DNA from: Eonycteris spelaea | Lineage: Eukaryota; Chordata; Mammalia; Chiroptera; Pteropodidae | DNA length: 64,000 nucleotides | Reading direction: 5' to 3' | NCBI GenBank assembly: GCA_003508835.1 | Contig: PUFA01000081.1 | Span: 5,890,001 to 5,954,000 of the forward strand | Shown here: in pieces, positions 35,325 through 47,269 of the stretch | Position numbering within the stretch: position 1 is the stretch's first letter | Layout: each line of letters begins with the position of its first letter | Made by a program: the position numbers and the translations under genes | Notes under the pieces: model-generated | Databases searched by the model: none | Told to the model about the DNA's origin: nothing | Seen by the model: only the letters and a program-made list of their open reading frames with translations

Positions 35325-35950
35325 GTTCTCTCTCTTCTCCATGCTTCCCCATCATTTGAAGATGGGTTCTGAGTTAAACTGTGACTTCTCAGGCCTGAGA
35401 GAAGAGGAAGCAAGCATATGCAACAAGGACCTCAAAGTGGTTCCATGTAGGTGGGTTCTAGATTGTGAAGGCTGGAGATGGAAGTGAGCTCTGTGAGTAG
35501 GTCAAAGACTTTGGCAGGGGAGAGGGCAGGGTTGAAGTGGGAGAAGGGCATGGCCAGGACTGTGTGTTAGAAGTGGCATGCTGATTGTGGCATGCCAACC
35601 CACATGGGGCCCCAAGCAAGACAGACACTGCTGGGCTGAGGAAGTTGTCTGGCCTACGGCACTCCCGGAAGAGACAAGCCTGGCCAACCTCAGCCTCGTA
35701 ACCCAGTCTGGGAAGCTGGCCCCTGTTGGGTTTGGCAAGGAGGCATTCATGAGCTCAGCAGGAGAGAAATGCAGAGTGTCCTTGGTTTAGAGAGGAAAAA
35801 AGATCTGCTGCACAAGATCACAGCTGGGCTATCACACAGAAGGGGTTGGCAGAAGAGCCTGGGCTACCTTTGTTTCTGACATGCATGGTGTTGCATCCAA
35901 ACTGGAGTCAGGCTCATCCTTGGCACATGAGGACTTCAAGCTCTGAAAAT
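35325..35950. other. Unassigned intergenic sequence
   Basis: Two opposite-strand frames (35502-35790) have no family resemblance. No repeat named. Confidence 0.35.
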
Positions 35951-35954
35951 GAGC

Positions 35955-36205
35955 TATGTGAGGCTCACTACTCCAAGTGTGGTCCAGAGACCACCAACGT
36001 CAGCTTCACCTGGGGGTTCCTCATAAATGCACACTCTCAGATTCCACCCAGACCAGCTGAATCAGAATCTTTAGAGTCAGAGAAGTGCTATCCTATAGCA
36101 GGCTTGGAATAGGATCGGAATCCCTGGAGCTACATTTCTTGAATCTGCTTGACATATTAAGCTCCCCAGATGAATTGAATATATGCTGAATTTTGAGAAC
36201 CAGTA
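35955..36205 (+). mobile_element. MER20-like hAT element, diverged
   Basis: 'actccaagtgtggtccagag', 'cagcttcacctgggggttcc', 'ccagctgaatcagaatcttt' and the end 'ttttgagaaccagta' resemble MER20. An insertion of about 60 bp sits in the middle. Confidence 0.65.
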
Positions 36206-36589
36206 CAGGAAACCTGTGAAATGTCCTAAGGACCCCAATATGATGGCATTCAAACTACATCTTTCAGATGCCTCCTCCACTCAAGAGTGTCACAAAAATT
36301 CCCTTTGAGACATCAATTAATTTGCAGCCCATCTATTTCCTAAAAAAGGATACATGACAGCTTATAAACAGAGCAGGTGGTCAGCAAAGCAGCCTAACAA
36401 TGGATTACAGGAAAATTCTATAAGCCCACAACCCCCTAACCACCTTTTTCCACATCTGGAGTATTGCAGAACCTAAAATCTCACAACTGGGTTATTTCCA
36501 TACTCCATTTTAAAAGCATATTTACATTCAGACTAAGCTGTTGATAACTTTTCAGAGCCTGCTTTTCTGGATGGCAATCTGTAGGCAAG

Positions 36590-37530
36590 CCTTGTCTTTT
36601 AACCTCCAAAGAAAATCTCAAATGTTCCACTTCTCTCCACCACCACTGTTGCATCACATCTCGCTTGTATGCCTGCCAAGAACTTCCCAGCTGGTCTCTC
36701 TGCTCATATACTCTTGCCCCACTCTGATCTCTGCCCTACATAGCATTCAAAGTGGTCACTGGAAGAGGTAATTCACTTCATGTCATACTCCAGCCTAAAG
36801 CTAAGAACTTCCTGTATCGGATTCCTTTAGCTGCTGTAACCAAGAGCCACAAACATGGTGTCTTAAAGCAACAAACACTTATTGCCTCACAGTTCTGGAG
36901 GCCAGAAGTCCAAAATCAGTATCAGTTGAGTTGAAATTAGTATGTCAGCAAAGCCATGCTCGCTCTGGAGAATCCATTTTTTGCCTCTTCCAGCTTCTGG
37001 AGGCTGCCAGCATTCCTTGGCTTGTGGCTCCATCACCGAAATCTCTGCTGTGGGCACATTGCCTCCTCCTCTTCTGTCTGTAACAACTCTCCCTCTACTT
37101 CCATCTTGATAGAGATACATGTGATGGCATTTAGGGGCCACCCACATAAGCCATAAACCAGGATAATCTCAAGATCCTTAACTCAACCACATCTGTAAAG
37201 TTTGATTTTGACATAAATAACATTTACAGGTGCCAGGGAATAGGATGTGGATGCCTTTGGGAATCATTATTCAGCCTGCCACACTGCTTTTCAATTGCAC
37301 TTGAAAAAATCCAAAGTTTTGACCATGGCCCCCAGGGTCCTATGTGAAATGGCCCCTCCCCACCTCCTGGATCCTATCTCACTCCACTTTCTTCTATCAT
37401 AATCCACCCCTCTGATCCACTTTTAGATCTTTAAATAAGTATGTTCCTGCCACAGGGCCTTTGTTTTGGCAGTTCTTTTTGCTTTGAATGCTACTATTCT
37501 TGATTTCATTTTCTGAATGAATGAATGATG
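36590..37530 (+). repeat. L2 split by an MLT1 LTR
   Basis: The left L2 part is 36590-36800 ('ggtctctctgctcatatact', 'gcattcaaagtggtcactgg'). The right part is 37290-37530 ('gaccatggcccccagggtcc', 'ctgccacagggcctttgttt'). The two join in L2 order across the antisense LTR. Confidence 0.7.
36815..37285 (-). mobile_element. MLT1-like solo LTR (antisense), nested in L2
   Basis: 'ttcctttagctgctgtaacc', 'ctcacagttctggaggccag', 'cttccagcttctggaggctg' and 'attattcagcctgccacac' are the reverse complement of a MaLR LTR from end to end. About 470 bp; no adjacent viral interior. Confidence 0.8.
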
Positions 37531-37539
37531 AATGAATGT

Positions 37540-38160
37540 TATATTCCCATGAACTCAGGAAACAAGATGGTAGGAAACATAAAGCAGCAGCATGAGTAGA
37601 GATTAACCTCGCCTGCTTCTCAACTTAACCTAGAAAGTTGTTTGGCTAAAGATGCTTCTACCCACTCTTTTTGCAATTGCCAAATACCTTGAAATAGCTA
37701 CAAATCTTAGTTACTTGTAGGCTCTCTGGAAAGGAGTTGCTTTAGATAGTGGTGGCCAAGCTAGAACTGGGTATTGATAGGAGAAGGTCACATGGACGGA
37801 ACCATCCCAGCCTCCTTGTTCTTAGAAAAATAAGATAGTCCTAGGTATAGAAAGCTATTTGACATTCAACAATTTCAATGATGTATCTTCTTCCTGTGGC
37901 CAATGAGCCGTCATTGTAGATTTTGGTGGCTGTTTTATGAAGGCAACCACTAATGGCTGCATTCTGCCCTACAGATGGAAGGCCTGCCTGTGGTTAAATG
38001 ACTTTTAATTATCTCCTGACTCTGAAAGAAGGTCTGTTATCAAATGAAAATTCCTGTGTGTTATTATGAGGAAAATGAAGTTCTTTCTTGCCCCCAGAAA
38101 GAAGGAATCTGAGTTCTGTACAGTTATACAAATCAATAACAGTCACTATATTATAGTTAG
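37540..38160. other. Unassigned intergenic sequence
   Basis: Starts with a short GAATGAAT run (37515-37540); otherwise no named repeat. Confidence 0.35.
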
Positions 38161-38164
38161 TGGT

Positions 38165-38290
38165 TGATCTAGAGTAATCAACTCACCTTGTTCCAGTTTG
38201 CCTGAGTCTTTCTCCATTAGCATTTTAAATCCTGCAACCCAGGAAACTCCTTAGTCCAGGTAAACTGGAAGGACTGCTTGCCCTAGTGGT
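38165..38290. mobile_element. MER53-like palindromic DNA element
   Basis: The ends 'ttccagtttgcctgagtct' and 'agtccaggtaaactggaa' form a near-inverted repeat around 'aacccaggaaactccttag', typical of MER53. Diverged. Confidence 0.55.
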
Positions 38291-38294
38291 AGCT

Positions 38295-39445
38295 AACAGG
38301 ATTATCCCTAACACTTAAAGGACCAAGGACAAAAGGGTATAAGTAGAGATCTCTGTAGTGTATATCTAAATATATAGAAGTCATAAATCAAACTAACACA
38401 CTGCTAAATAAAATGATATTCTATCCTCCTACCATGACAAAAGTCTTCAAAACAACCTAGAAGGCCAGGTTTGAGCTCTGAGCTCTGGGAGTCCCCTCTG
38501 GCTTCTAGTCTACCTCCACCTTCTCTTCCCATACCTAGCTCTGCCTCCCGCCCTAAAGGGGTCTTTCTCACATAAGTGCAAATACTCAAACTTCATCTAC
38601 ATCGCATAAACAACCACCTTCAGCTCCCCTACCCTTAGGGTCTAGGGGTAACTGTAACAAGGTCTGTCCTTGGCGGAAAATGGCCCTTGGGAAGAAGCCC
38701 ACTTTGCTCTAAAAGTAGGATTAGGGTCCTTTGGGCAGGGAATTCTGGGATCCATGGGATCTAAGCCTGGCCTGAAACAGGTGAGTGACCAGAAGGCCAG
38801 AGTGGGGTCCCCAGGACAAAAGCCACTCTTGCCTAAGTCTAAAGGCAATCCTGAGAGTTACCACTCACCAGAAACCCCTTGAAATTAAAAATCATGGGAT
38901 AATTTTCCATTTCCAAACATACTACCATGTCGTCCTGGGCAAATGTTAAGAGTTGTTCAACCCAGAGAAACAAAGTTTGCACAAAACCTCATAGATGCCC
39001 TCAGACTATTCCTAGAAGGAACTAAGGTTCTCACTGGAGGAAATAAAATTATAGTATAGTAGGGAAAAGAAGTCATAAAGCAAAGAGGATGAACTACTTA
39101 GAGAATGGCTCTCCTGCCTGGAGATTGGTAAGAAAAGTATCTGCCACAGCAGGGAGACTGGGAGCTTAAAACCCATCCTTCTGAGTCCATGCTGATGCAG
39201 GATTTCTGCTTCCCTTTGTGGGATTTGCTTTGATAGATGATGCAGACTGTGGTCAGAGTATTAGTAGGGTAAAAGAACCACACACTGAAAATGACTGTTC
39301 TTCTCTGATGGCCTTGTTCATGTGAGGGCAGCAAGTGCCAGGCAGCTGGTGTTATGCAAATAACATCACAGAAGTGATATGCTATGAGGTGGTGGAAAAG
39401 ATCATGAAGACAGAGGACACTGATGTCATGATTAAAAGCATAATG
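38295..39445. other. Repeat-poor unassigned sequence
   Basis: About 1.15 kb without a named repeat or supported exon. Confidence 0.4.
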
Positions 39446-39449
39446 TCAG

Positions 39450-39690
39450 AGAAGTTGGATTTAGATAATGCCTCTGCCATTTGCTAATGGTAAGACATTA
39501 GATGAATTACTTTGCTTATTTGAGTCTTGGTCTTTCTTCCTAAGCAGAATCAAGATCCAAATAGGACCTACCACATCTAATTGGATTATATGTGGTACAA
39601 GGATTGAGATCCAGCATATAAAGAACTCAACCAGTGCCTGTAACACAGTAAATGTTCTAAAATATTGCTTACTAGTAATAAATGGTAGTA
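39450..39690 (+). repeat. MIR
   Basis: 'aatgcctctgccatttgcta', 'ttatttgagtcttggtcttt' and 'ccagtgcctgtaacacagta'. Followed by a (GGT/GAT)n-like triplet run at 39685-39730. Confidence 0.75.
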
Positions 39691-39759
39691 ATAGTGATGG
39701 TGGTGGCGATGGTGGTGACAGTGACAGTAATTGCACTACTGCACTAGTACAGTAATACT

Positions 39760-40900
39760 AGTTGTCAAGAAGAGGTAGTGCCATTGTAGTTATATGGAGT
39801 TTAGACAGATTAGTTGGATTGTGAGGCTCACTGTTCTTGAGTCTGGAAAGAAAGGAGGCATTTTTTTATGATAATGAGATACTGGGTAAAAGAATTCCTT
39901 TGGGAAAGGAGATGACTTATGAACTAATCCTGTAGGAACTACAGAATACCAAAAAGAACTGACTGGGAGACACATGGAAACATGACTCACTCACACCTTC
40001 ATTGAGACTACATGGCACAAACTCAGCAATGCCCATGAGCACAGAATCGTCACAGACCAAGTGGCGGACACCAAGAGAAGCTGCTGAGGGAGCTCACGGT
40101 TGCATTCACGGTTGTATCGACTCAAGCTGAGTCACTGTAGCAATTCAGCAACATCTTAAGTGATAGAAGATGGCTCACTCACAGGCAAGGCTGAATCACC
40201 ACTACCACTAGCAACTATCCTATCCCTGGCCAAATTTAGGTACTACTCAATTTGTAGATGAATCATTTCTAAATTAAGCATGAAGATTTCCAAATTAGCT
40301 CAAAATGATCTAACATCTGGACAGGAGATATATCTTACTGAGTTGGAGGAGGGGACATAAAAAAAAAATAGAGAGAAGGCTATGTTCTCTAAGAAAACTA
40401 TTTTCTTTTGAAATATAGGATCTATTTTTACAAAAATGACTGACTCACTTTATTTTTCTGATCACTGAAAAGGAAAGAGTGTGTGTAATGGATTGCTTTA
40501 CAACCAAATAAAGCTGTCATGTGGACATTAGGCTTTCTAATTCAGTTTATATTATTCTAGCTGCATTTAAAATGCACATGCGCGGCTACAAGATTGATTC
40601 ATTTCTCAGTTGGATTGCCTAAAGTCTTTCTACTGTTACAAATAACTTCTCGAAAAGCTTTCTCATGTCTTCTGGGATACAGGGACATAGCTCACCTCAG
40701 GATGCTCTCTGACCTGGTCACTCCAAGTTCTTGCTCTTATTCCTGTGGGCTGTGAGCCTCACTGCAGAGCTCTTCTGTATTCAGGAGTACACTAGGAAGG
40801 TCCAGAAACTCCCTTTGCCCTGACTTCTCTTTGCCCTGCTTTTTGTTATAGGTTTTCTAGTCCCTAGGCACATAGGGGGAAAAAGCATTTATGGTTATTT
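39760..40900. other. Unassigned intergenic sequence
   Basis: No repeat or exon recognised. An A-run lies at 40360-40369. Confidence 0.35.
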
Positions 40901-40904
40901 TCAT

Positions 40905-41145
40905 CAACTCTGGTATCAGACAGACCAAGGTTCAACTCCTGGCTCTGCCACTTCACCGTACAGAATTACAAACAAGTGGTTTATTCTCTCGCAGCCTCAG
41001 TTTCCTCACCTATGAAATGGAGATACTTAGAATTCCTAACTGAGATTCTTGGGAGGATTAAATGTGACTTATTACTTGTAAAGAACTTGGCTCAGTGCCT
41101 AGTTACATGACAAAAGCTTTGCAAATGCTAGCTCTTATTCTTTCT
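40905..41145 (+). repeat. MIR, near full length
   Basis: 'ggttcaactcctggctctgc', 'cagcctcagtttcctcacct', 'gggaggattaaatgtgact' and 'ggctcagtgcctagttacat'. Confidence 0.9.
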
Positions 41146-41239
41146 AATGGATGAGTATTTGGAGTTATTTATTTAGATATTCTAGAAGTTAAGCCCCTGG
41201 AATTTGATGTTTTAGGTAATAAAAAACTGTAATCTCCAG

Positions 41240-41450
41240 CCAAACTGAACTTTCGCCTCAGGGCCCATGCTTTTCCTATCACAATGCTCCCCATTCATCA
41301 CCTTTTGTTATAATTGCTTAAGATCTGTCTTCCCCAGGAGATTAGATCCCGTGGATCTTTTTTCATTGCTGCATACCCAACACACAGCAGAGCTCTTGGT
41401 ACAGAAAAAGATGTACAATAATTATTTGTTGAATTATTGAAAGACTAAAT
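41240..41450 (+). repeat. L2 tail
   Basis: 'ccccaggagattagatcccg', 'gctgcatacccaacacacag' and 'attatttgttgaattattga'. Confidence 0.75.
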
Positions 41451-41454
41451 GGCC

Positions 41455-41560
41455 AATGAACCAATGGAATGACAGAGTGAATGACTAAATCACAGACCAA
41501 ATGACTGAATGACCAATTGAGTGAATGAATGAATGAATTCATGAATGAATGAAAGAATAG
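41455..41560. repeat. (TGAA)n-like degenerate repeat
   Basis: Repeated GAATGAAT and AATGACT units extend directly from the L2 3' end, which naturally ends in TGAATGAATGAA. Confidence 0.8.
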
Positions 41561-41564
41561 TTGA

Positions 41565-42495
41565 ACTCGTCATCTAAATTCAATTGGATGATCCAAAAAT
41601 ACTTTCCTAGCATGGTAAAAGATGTGACCACTAAATAAAGGATTTTAAGTTGGAAAAGTAAGGTTTCCTTTTTTTGAAGGAGGAGCGAGAGATATAATAA
41701 CTGTTTTTAAGTATCTTAGAGTTCAATTCCCCACCCCTATCACTGATAGGATAGGTGATAATACCCTATTGGAAAATATTACTCACACTACACTCACATG
41801 GCCCTCAAATTGCACAATCCTCCCAACCTCCATCATAATCCAGGATTTGCTTGACAACTTCTGGCCTCAGCGTGTCTATCTATGTCAGATGACATCATGG
41901 CCAAACCATGTGTCTTGGGCTATGAGAACAACTGGGGGAATCAACAGGAAGCCCCAGAGAGGTTTCACTTCCTAATTTCTGATAACTAGGAATCTTTCCT
42001 GAAATCTCCCACCTACCCCTTTCTTTTGGGTGAGCTCATCTAGTCTTTCCAGAAAAGCTGGTCAGTGGCAAAGCATTGCTGGACTTCGTCAGAGGGATTT
42101 GGTGTCTTCATACCTTGTTCATCAGCCACAGGACACACTCATCCTTCAGAAGCTCTGGAATTCTGCCCATGGATGTCTGGACATTTTGCTGCTTTCCCAG
42201 GGGGACTCTTAGAATGTATACAGAGATCCAAATTATTCTTAAATTATAAACTGCCTAAACAAACATACTTAAAATGACCATTGAACAGTAATTTGACTAT
42301 CCTAGCCTCCTTTTAAGAATCTATCATTGTAATGAAATAAGTGAAACACGTATTTAATGCCATTTTTCCTGGTGTAAGGGAGAAAAAATTCCCAAAGACA
42401 GGTTGATCAAAACCTTAAAGGTTACTGGGAAGATATTCTAAGAGAACCAAGCATGGTGACTACCTACACAGCAATCATAATTACACAGCCGTCAG
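41565..42495. other. Unassigned intergenic sequence
   Basis: No gene or named repeat. Confidence 0.35.
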
Positions 42496-42499
42496 GCAT

Positions 42500-42685
42500 A
42501 AAACATTCTCCATGCCAGGCATTAGACCGCATGCTTTCTATACATTAGCATATTTAATCTTCATGGCAGTGCTATGAGGATGGTATTATTTTATGGAGAG
42601 ATAACTTGAGGTTCCCAGCAGGTACCCAAGCAGGGATATGAAGCAAATTTGCCTGACTTTAAAGCTAGTGCTCTTATACCTCCAC
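42500..42685 (-). repeat. MIR (antisense)
   Basis: 'tctccatgccaggcattaga', 'catatttaatcttcatggca' and 'agctagtgctcttatacctc'. Confidence 0.75.
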
Positions 42686-42689
42686 AGGT

Positions 42690-43350
42690 TGTACCACAGA
42701 CCCCATAATAGGAAGGAAAGATGACTGCCAGTGACGTGGAATGGAACAGTGGAATATAACTTAGAACAAAATGGTGCCTAAAATCTAGAAGAAAGAGTGG
42801 AGGGAAGACCTCATGAGCACATGACCAAAGTTTTCTAATACATAAGTTGTCATGATGTGAGAAAGGGAGAGCCACTCAAATAAGTTCCAAAGGCTGGAAA
42901 GAACAGAAGTGTGACAGCTCTAGGAAGACTGATGTAGCCCAAGGTAACGAAGCATCTTCGAACTATGAGAGTTGTCCAAAATTACTGAAACTGTCTGGTG
43001 ACAGTAGAAGCTCTTGGACATGGAAAGCATCCAAGCAGAGGGTAGGAAACATCCTGTTGGGTATCACAGGTGAGGATGGGATATTTTTGAGGTCCTGTCC
43101 AACTCCCAGTCCCTCTGTTTGCTTTGGGCAGATGCTCACTAATCATCTAAGAAAGTTCACCCTTGCCTGCACTCAACCACCATCACTGGTATGCATGTAA
43201 AAGAATCTATGTAGAACCAGTCCAATGTGACAGTTTAATCTCTTGTGGATAGAGGAAGCGATAATGGGGAACTGTTATTCTGAATCTACTTATGATAAAC
43301 AAGGAATAATTGGGTGAGCATTAAAAGGAGAAAAATCTTAATAGATGAAA
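42690..43350. other. Unassigned intergenic sequence
   Basis: No gene or named repeat. Confidence 0.35.
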
Positions 43351-43354
43351 GAAA

Positions 43355-43565
43355 TTATGGGTGTTATTGTGTGCCAAGAAATGGGCTAGGCTTTACACAT
43401 GTTCCTTCACTAAAGCTAGGTACCACCCTCTTGAGGTAGGCTGATCATTTCCATTTGACAGCTGAAACAATCTAAGAGAGAGGTGAACTTGCCCATGGCC
43501 ACAAAGTTAATACATAGTAGAACCAGGGTTTAAACTCAAATATGCCAGACTTCAAAATCCTCAGT
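43355..43565 (-). repeat. MIR (antisense)
   Basis: 'ggtgttattgtgtgccaaga', 'ccctcttgaggtaggctgat' and 'tagaaccagggtttaaactc'. Confidence 0.8.
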
Positions 43566-43569
43566 CTTT

Positions 43570-44495
43570 TCTCAAATGATATGCTACCAAACCCAGTGAG
43601 GGGACGCGAGTGGGACACTGAGAGAATGGTACTTAGGACAGGTAAATTTTGATGGGTGGAAAAAGGAAAAAGTAAGGCTGAAGCATGGAGTAAGCATCAG
43701 GAAGTAAGTCAGAATGAAATGCTCAGACAGATCAATTTAATCACTGAGTAAAAGCACAAAACAGAGGAAATGGATCAAGCTAGACATCACTTCCTTCACA
43801 ATTTCAGTCTAATTTTAGCCTTGAGCCCAATCCACAAACTGGTCCCAAATCACAAATGATATTTAGGACCTCAGATATTTCTGTCTGACCAAAACCCACA
43901 TGTCAACTTAGCCCCCAAGGTAACATACAGAAACATCTTTGCCATTTTTTTCTTCAGAGCACAGGATGATTTTAATATTCCATGGGGAGATGTTACCAGG
44001 CAATTCAGGTTGATAAGGCTTTGGAAAATTAAAATGCCAACATGGTAAACAAAATGGAAAATGTGATAATGAGAAAAGATGTTAATGACAGCTTTAACTA
44101 TACCAATTTTTATCTCCTCTCTGTCTCTTCAGTTCTAAGAAACAGGGTGCCACAATGCTCCCACTACCCCTCACAATTTAAGATTTTCTGATGGGTTGGG
44201 CAGGCCTAATTTTCCCCATTACCGTGAATAGACTCTTATTCGAAAACTGAATTATATTTTAAATAGTCCCCATAATTAGGTTGTTGAGAGCTCCCTACAA
44301 TTAGATCACAGGTGTTACATGTATATGTGTGGCCAGGGGAAATGAAATGTTTTTTATTTCCATGCTAGGGACCCAGACCCTATCCTGTAGGGATTACACA
44401 TGATCAGCAAAGTGTGACACGTGGTGGACACTGCAAGAAGTGGTTGCTGATGCTTCCGTTGTCATTTTCTATTTTTTTATCAGTACCAACTTTGT
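43570..44495. other. Repeat-poor sequence
   Basis: More than 900 bp without a named repeat. AT-rich stretches at 43960-44330 ('cctaattttccccattaccg', 'ccccataattaggttgttga') look like homeodomain-rich non-coding DNA. Function is speculative. Confidence 0.35.
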
Positions 44496-44499
44496 AGTC

Positions 44500-44725
44500 T
44501 AGCACACGTGGTCCAAATTCAGGTTCTGCAATCAGCTGTGTGACCTTGGGAAAATTACTTAATGATCTAGGGCTCAGTTTGTTCTTTGGTAAAAGGGGAT
44601 AAGACCACCTGTTTCAGGAAAGTGTTGGGAGGATACAATAAAACCACCCATGGATAGAGCCTGGCAAAGTCATGTGGTGCTAGCTCGGAAATGGCACTTG
44701 GTACCAGTTATCCTGGGCATGTCTC
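44500..44725 (+). repeat. MIR
   Basis: 'gctgtgtgaccttgggaaaa', 'ctagggctcagtttgttctt' and 'tgttgggaggatacaataaa'. Confidence 0.85.
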
Positions 44726-44729
44726 ATGA

Positions 44730-45175
44730 AGCTTAAAAATCCCCCCTTAGAAGGCCACTATAACTCACCACCCAGCCAGCCCCTCTCCAGGCTAGTGCAC
44801 CCCTCCCACTACCCCCATCCCCAAAGATCAAAATTATTTTAGACCAGGAACTTGTAACTTCAGTATTGTCCCCTAATCCTATTCCATAGGCTTTCTCCTT
44901 AGCGAGTCACAGCAACACCTCTCACTTTCAATGGGCGCGTAGAACACTGAAAGTATTTTGCTACATTTTGGCTGCAAATTCCATGCTGGTTAGCAAATTA
45001 CAGTGATTCAAGCTTAGGATGAGAATCCAGCTCAGCAAATTACTCCATGTTCCCCTAGTGTCTCACACTCCAGCCTCATCCCCAAAGGCTAATGTCTAGA
45101 TTCATGTTAGCTGGAACCCTGGCATGAGACCATTCTGCATTTGGGAAGGCCATCACACTTAGATTATGCTCTTGC
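44730..45175. other. Unassigned intergenic sequence
   Basis: C-rich at 44765-44825; otherwise no recognised feature. Confidence 0.35.
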
Positions 45176-45179
45176 TACA

Positions 45180-45270
45180 GCCTCACACTCACTCATCACA
45201 ATAGGCCCAGTTTTCACAGATGAGAAGACCCAGACACAAGGGAGTCAAATACCTACAGTCATTGCCTGTG
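45180..45270 (-). repeat. MIR fragment (antisense)
   Basis: 'gcccagttttcacagatgag' and 'cagacacaagggagtcaaat'. Confidence 0.55.
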
Positions 45271-45524
45271 GCTAAAGGAGAACTCTTCAGTCAATCTCAT
45301 GATGCAAGAGCAGCCGGCAGACCTGCCCAGGAGAAGGCCTTCAAATTTGTCTTGCCTCCCCCCGCACCTCTAACTGGCTTTCCTTTTCCAATTCATTGCC
45401 AAGTCTCAAATCCTTTTAATTCACATGTCAAAAGCCAAAAAACTATATAAGAAACACACAGGCAGTCTATATCTCAACGACCTAGTGAAGGCTGCACTGG
45501 CATCGCCTTTAAAGCCCTTTTGTA

Positions 45525-45995
45525 TTTGTATGGGTCAGGGTCCTCAGTGGAAACTCGAAGGGGAAACTGAAGAGATTTTAATGAAGGGGCTATCAATGAA
45601 GGAGAAAACAGGGTTCAGTGAACTCACTAGGAAAGAAGCAGCACCCTGGAACCAGTGACAGCAGGAGGCAGGGACCACCCTAGGAGTGATGGAAACAAGA
45701 GAGAGAACTGTCCCAGGCTGACATGAGCTGTGGCTGTAGGGAGAGGAACACCACCACCTTGGAAACTCAGGCCAAACAGGGGGTAAGTTGGGGGATTAAG
45801 CACACCCACCTCTGAACTCCCACTGGAGCCTCCTGCTGGCTGAACTCTGGAAAGACAGCAATGGAGTCTGCTGCTGTAGTCTGGGGCCTCCCAGACACAG
45901 CTGGAGGGGGGAGAGGAGAGGAAGAGGTTGATCTGGAGGGACACAGTGGACATCCATAATGGTCCCCAGAGGCTAGAGTCCTGTTTCTCCACCTT
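45525..45995 (-). mobile_element. Ancient LTR-like interspersed repeat, family not named
   Basis: 'gtatgggtcagggtcctcag', 'gagattttaatgaaggggct', 'cagcaggaggcagggaccac' and 'ggcctcccagacacagctgg' follow a known mammalian repeat pattern, probably the reverse complement of an LTR. The 123-codon - strand frame here is repeat-derived. Confidence 0.5.
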
Positions 45996-46039
45996 CATTC
46001 AGGCTAAGCCCTCACTCTGAAGCCCAGCGTCTGTCTCCT

Positions 46040-46170
46040 CAGTGATCTCAGATGGGTTTGATCCCAAACAGCTGTGAGGCCTTGAGCAGAGCTTTAGTTT
46101 CTCCCCTGTGAATAAGAATCACAACAGCTACCACCTGGGGTTGTTTTAAGGATTAAAACAATTTAACCTC
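46040..46170 (+). repeat. MIR fragment
   Basis: 'gatgggtttgatcccaaaca', 'gctgtgaggccttgagcaga' and 'gttgttttaaggattaaaac'. Confidence 0.65.
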
Positions 46171-46332
46171 ACAAAGAACTGAAACAGCATGTGGAAAATA
46201 CCAGGCATGTGTATTTTCTGCATGTCTGCTACCCAGACAGGGACTGCTCTAGTTCTGCCGAAGAAAACCAGGTGATAGAGATTTTGCGCGCTCTCCCGTG
46301 CGCACGCGCTTGCTCGCTGGCTCTCGCTAGCT

Positions 46333-46425
46333 CTCTCGCCCTCTCGCCCTCTCGCCCTCTCGCCCTCTCGCCCTCTCGCCCTCTCGCCCTCTCGCTCTCT
46401 CGCTCTCACACACACACATACACAA
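46333..46425. repeat. (CTCTCGCC)n minisatellite with CA tail
   Basis: Seven perfect head-to-tail CTCTCGCC units (46333-46388) are followed by two CTCTCGCT units and a CA run. The flank 46285-46332 is also CT/CG-rich. Every unit keeps an intact CpG, which argues for recent expansion. Frames on both strands here (Arg-Glu-Gly type) are repeat artefacts. Confidence 0.95.
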
Positions 46426-46709
46426 ACTGAGAGGCTGGATAAGCTGAGTATAGCATTAAATATTACACTTATATATAAATTAAATATGCAATATGGTTCA
46501 ATCCTCCAGGACCATAACTAGAAGCCTCTCCTGGATAAGAGTAAATGCTATTTTAAAAAGGAGATACTTAACTCATGTAACTTATTGCCCCAAGAAGCTT
46601 TAAGAATTAAGAGAAGTATTTCTTTTAAAAATAGATACCAAACTTCTTCGCTCCAAGAAATAGCAGAGAATTAACATTTAAAACAGACCCAAGAATGATA
46701 GTGTTCTCT

Positions 46710-47260
46710 ATGCTGTGTATCAAATGGCCACAAACTTACCAGCTTAGAACCAGGAATCTGATAGTTTCCATAGTTTCCATCAATTAGGAGTTCAGATATG
46801 GCTTAATGGGGTCCTCTGCTCATGGTCTCACACATTACAGGTGTCCGCTGGGGCTGGGGTCTCTTCTTTCATGCTCACGTCGTTGTTGGCAGAATCCATT
46901 TCCTTACAGATGTAGAACTCATGGTAGCTTACTTCTTTAAGGCCAGCAGGACTGATGTAGAGGTTTTTCCTGTCTCTGACTTCTAGATCCTCTATTAAAG
47001 GGCTCATCTGATTAAGTCATGCTCCCTAAGGATGATCTCTCTTTTGATTAATCTATCAGAGACCTTAATTACATTTGCCAAATCCCTTCATTTTTGCCAT
47101 AAGACACACCATAATCATGGGAGTAAAATCAACACCTTTGCCTCATTCTATTGGTTAGATGCAAGTTCTAGGTTCCACTCAAACTCAGAGGGAGGGGATG
47201 ATACAAGCGCCTGGATCATTGGGGAGGCATCTTAGAATTCTGCCCACTACAGATAGTTGT
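46710..47260 (-). mobile_element. MLT1-like solo LTR (antisense)
   Basis: 'tcaaatggccacaaacttac', 'tggggtcctctgctcatggt', 'gtcgttgttggcagaatcca' and the end 'ggcatcttagaattctgccc' are the reverse complement of a MaLR LTR of the 25070-25605 kind. Diverged. Confidence 0.65.
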
Positions 47261-47269
47261 AAATGAACA

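Noticed and set aside
46333..46388. CRISPR-like regular repeat array
   Set aside because: Head-to-tail octamers without spacers in a mammalian genome; a plain minisatellite.
46146..46430. Arg-Glu-Gly and Leu-Ser-Pro repeat proteins on the two strands
   Set aside because: Both are readings of the (CTCTCGCC)n minisatellite.
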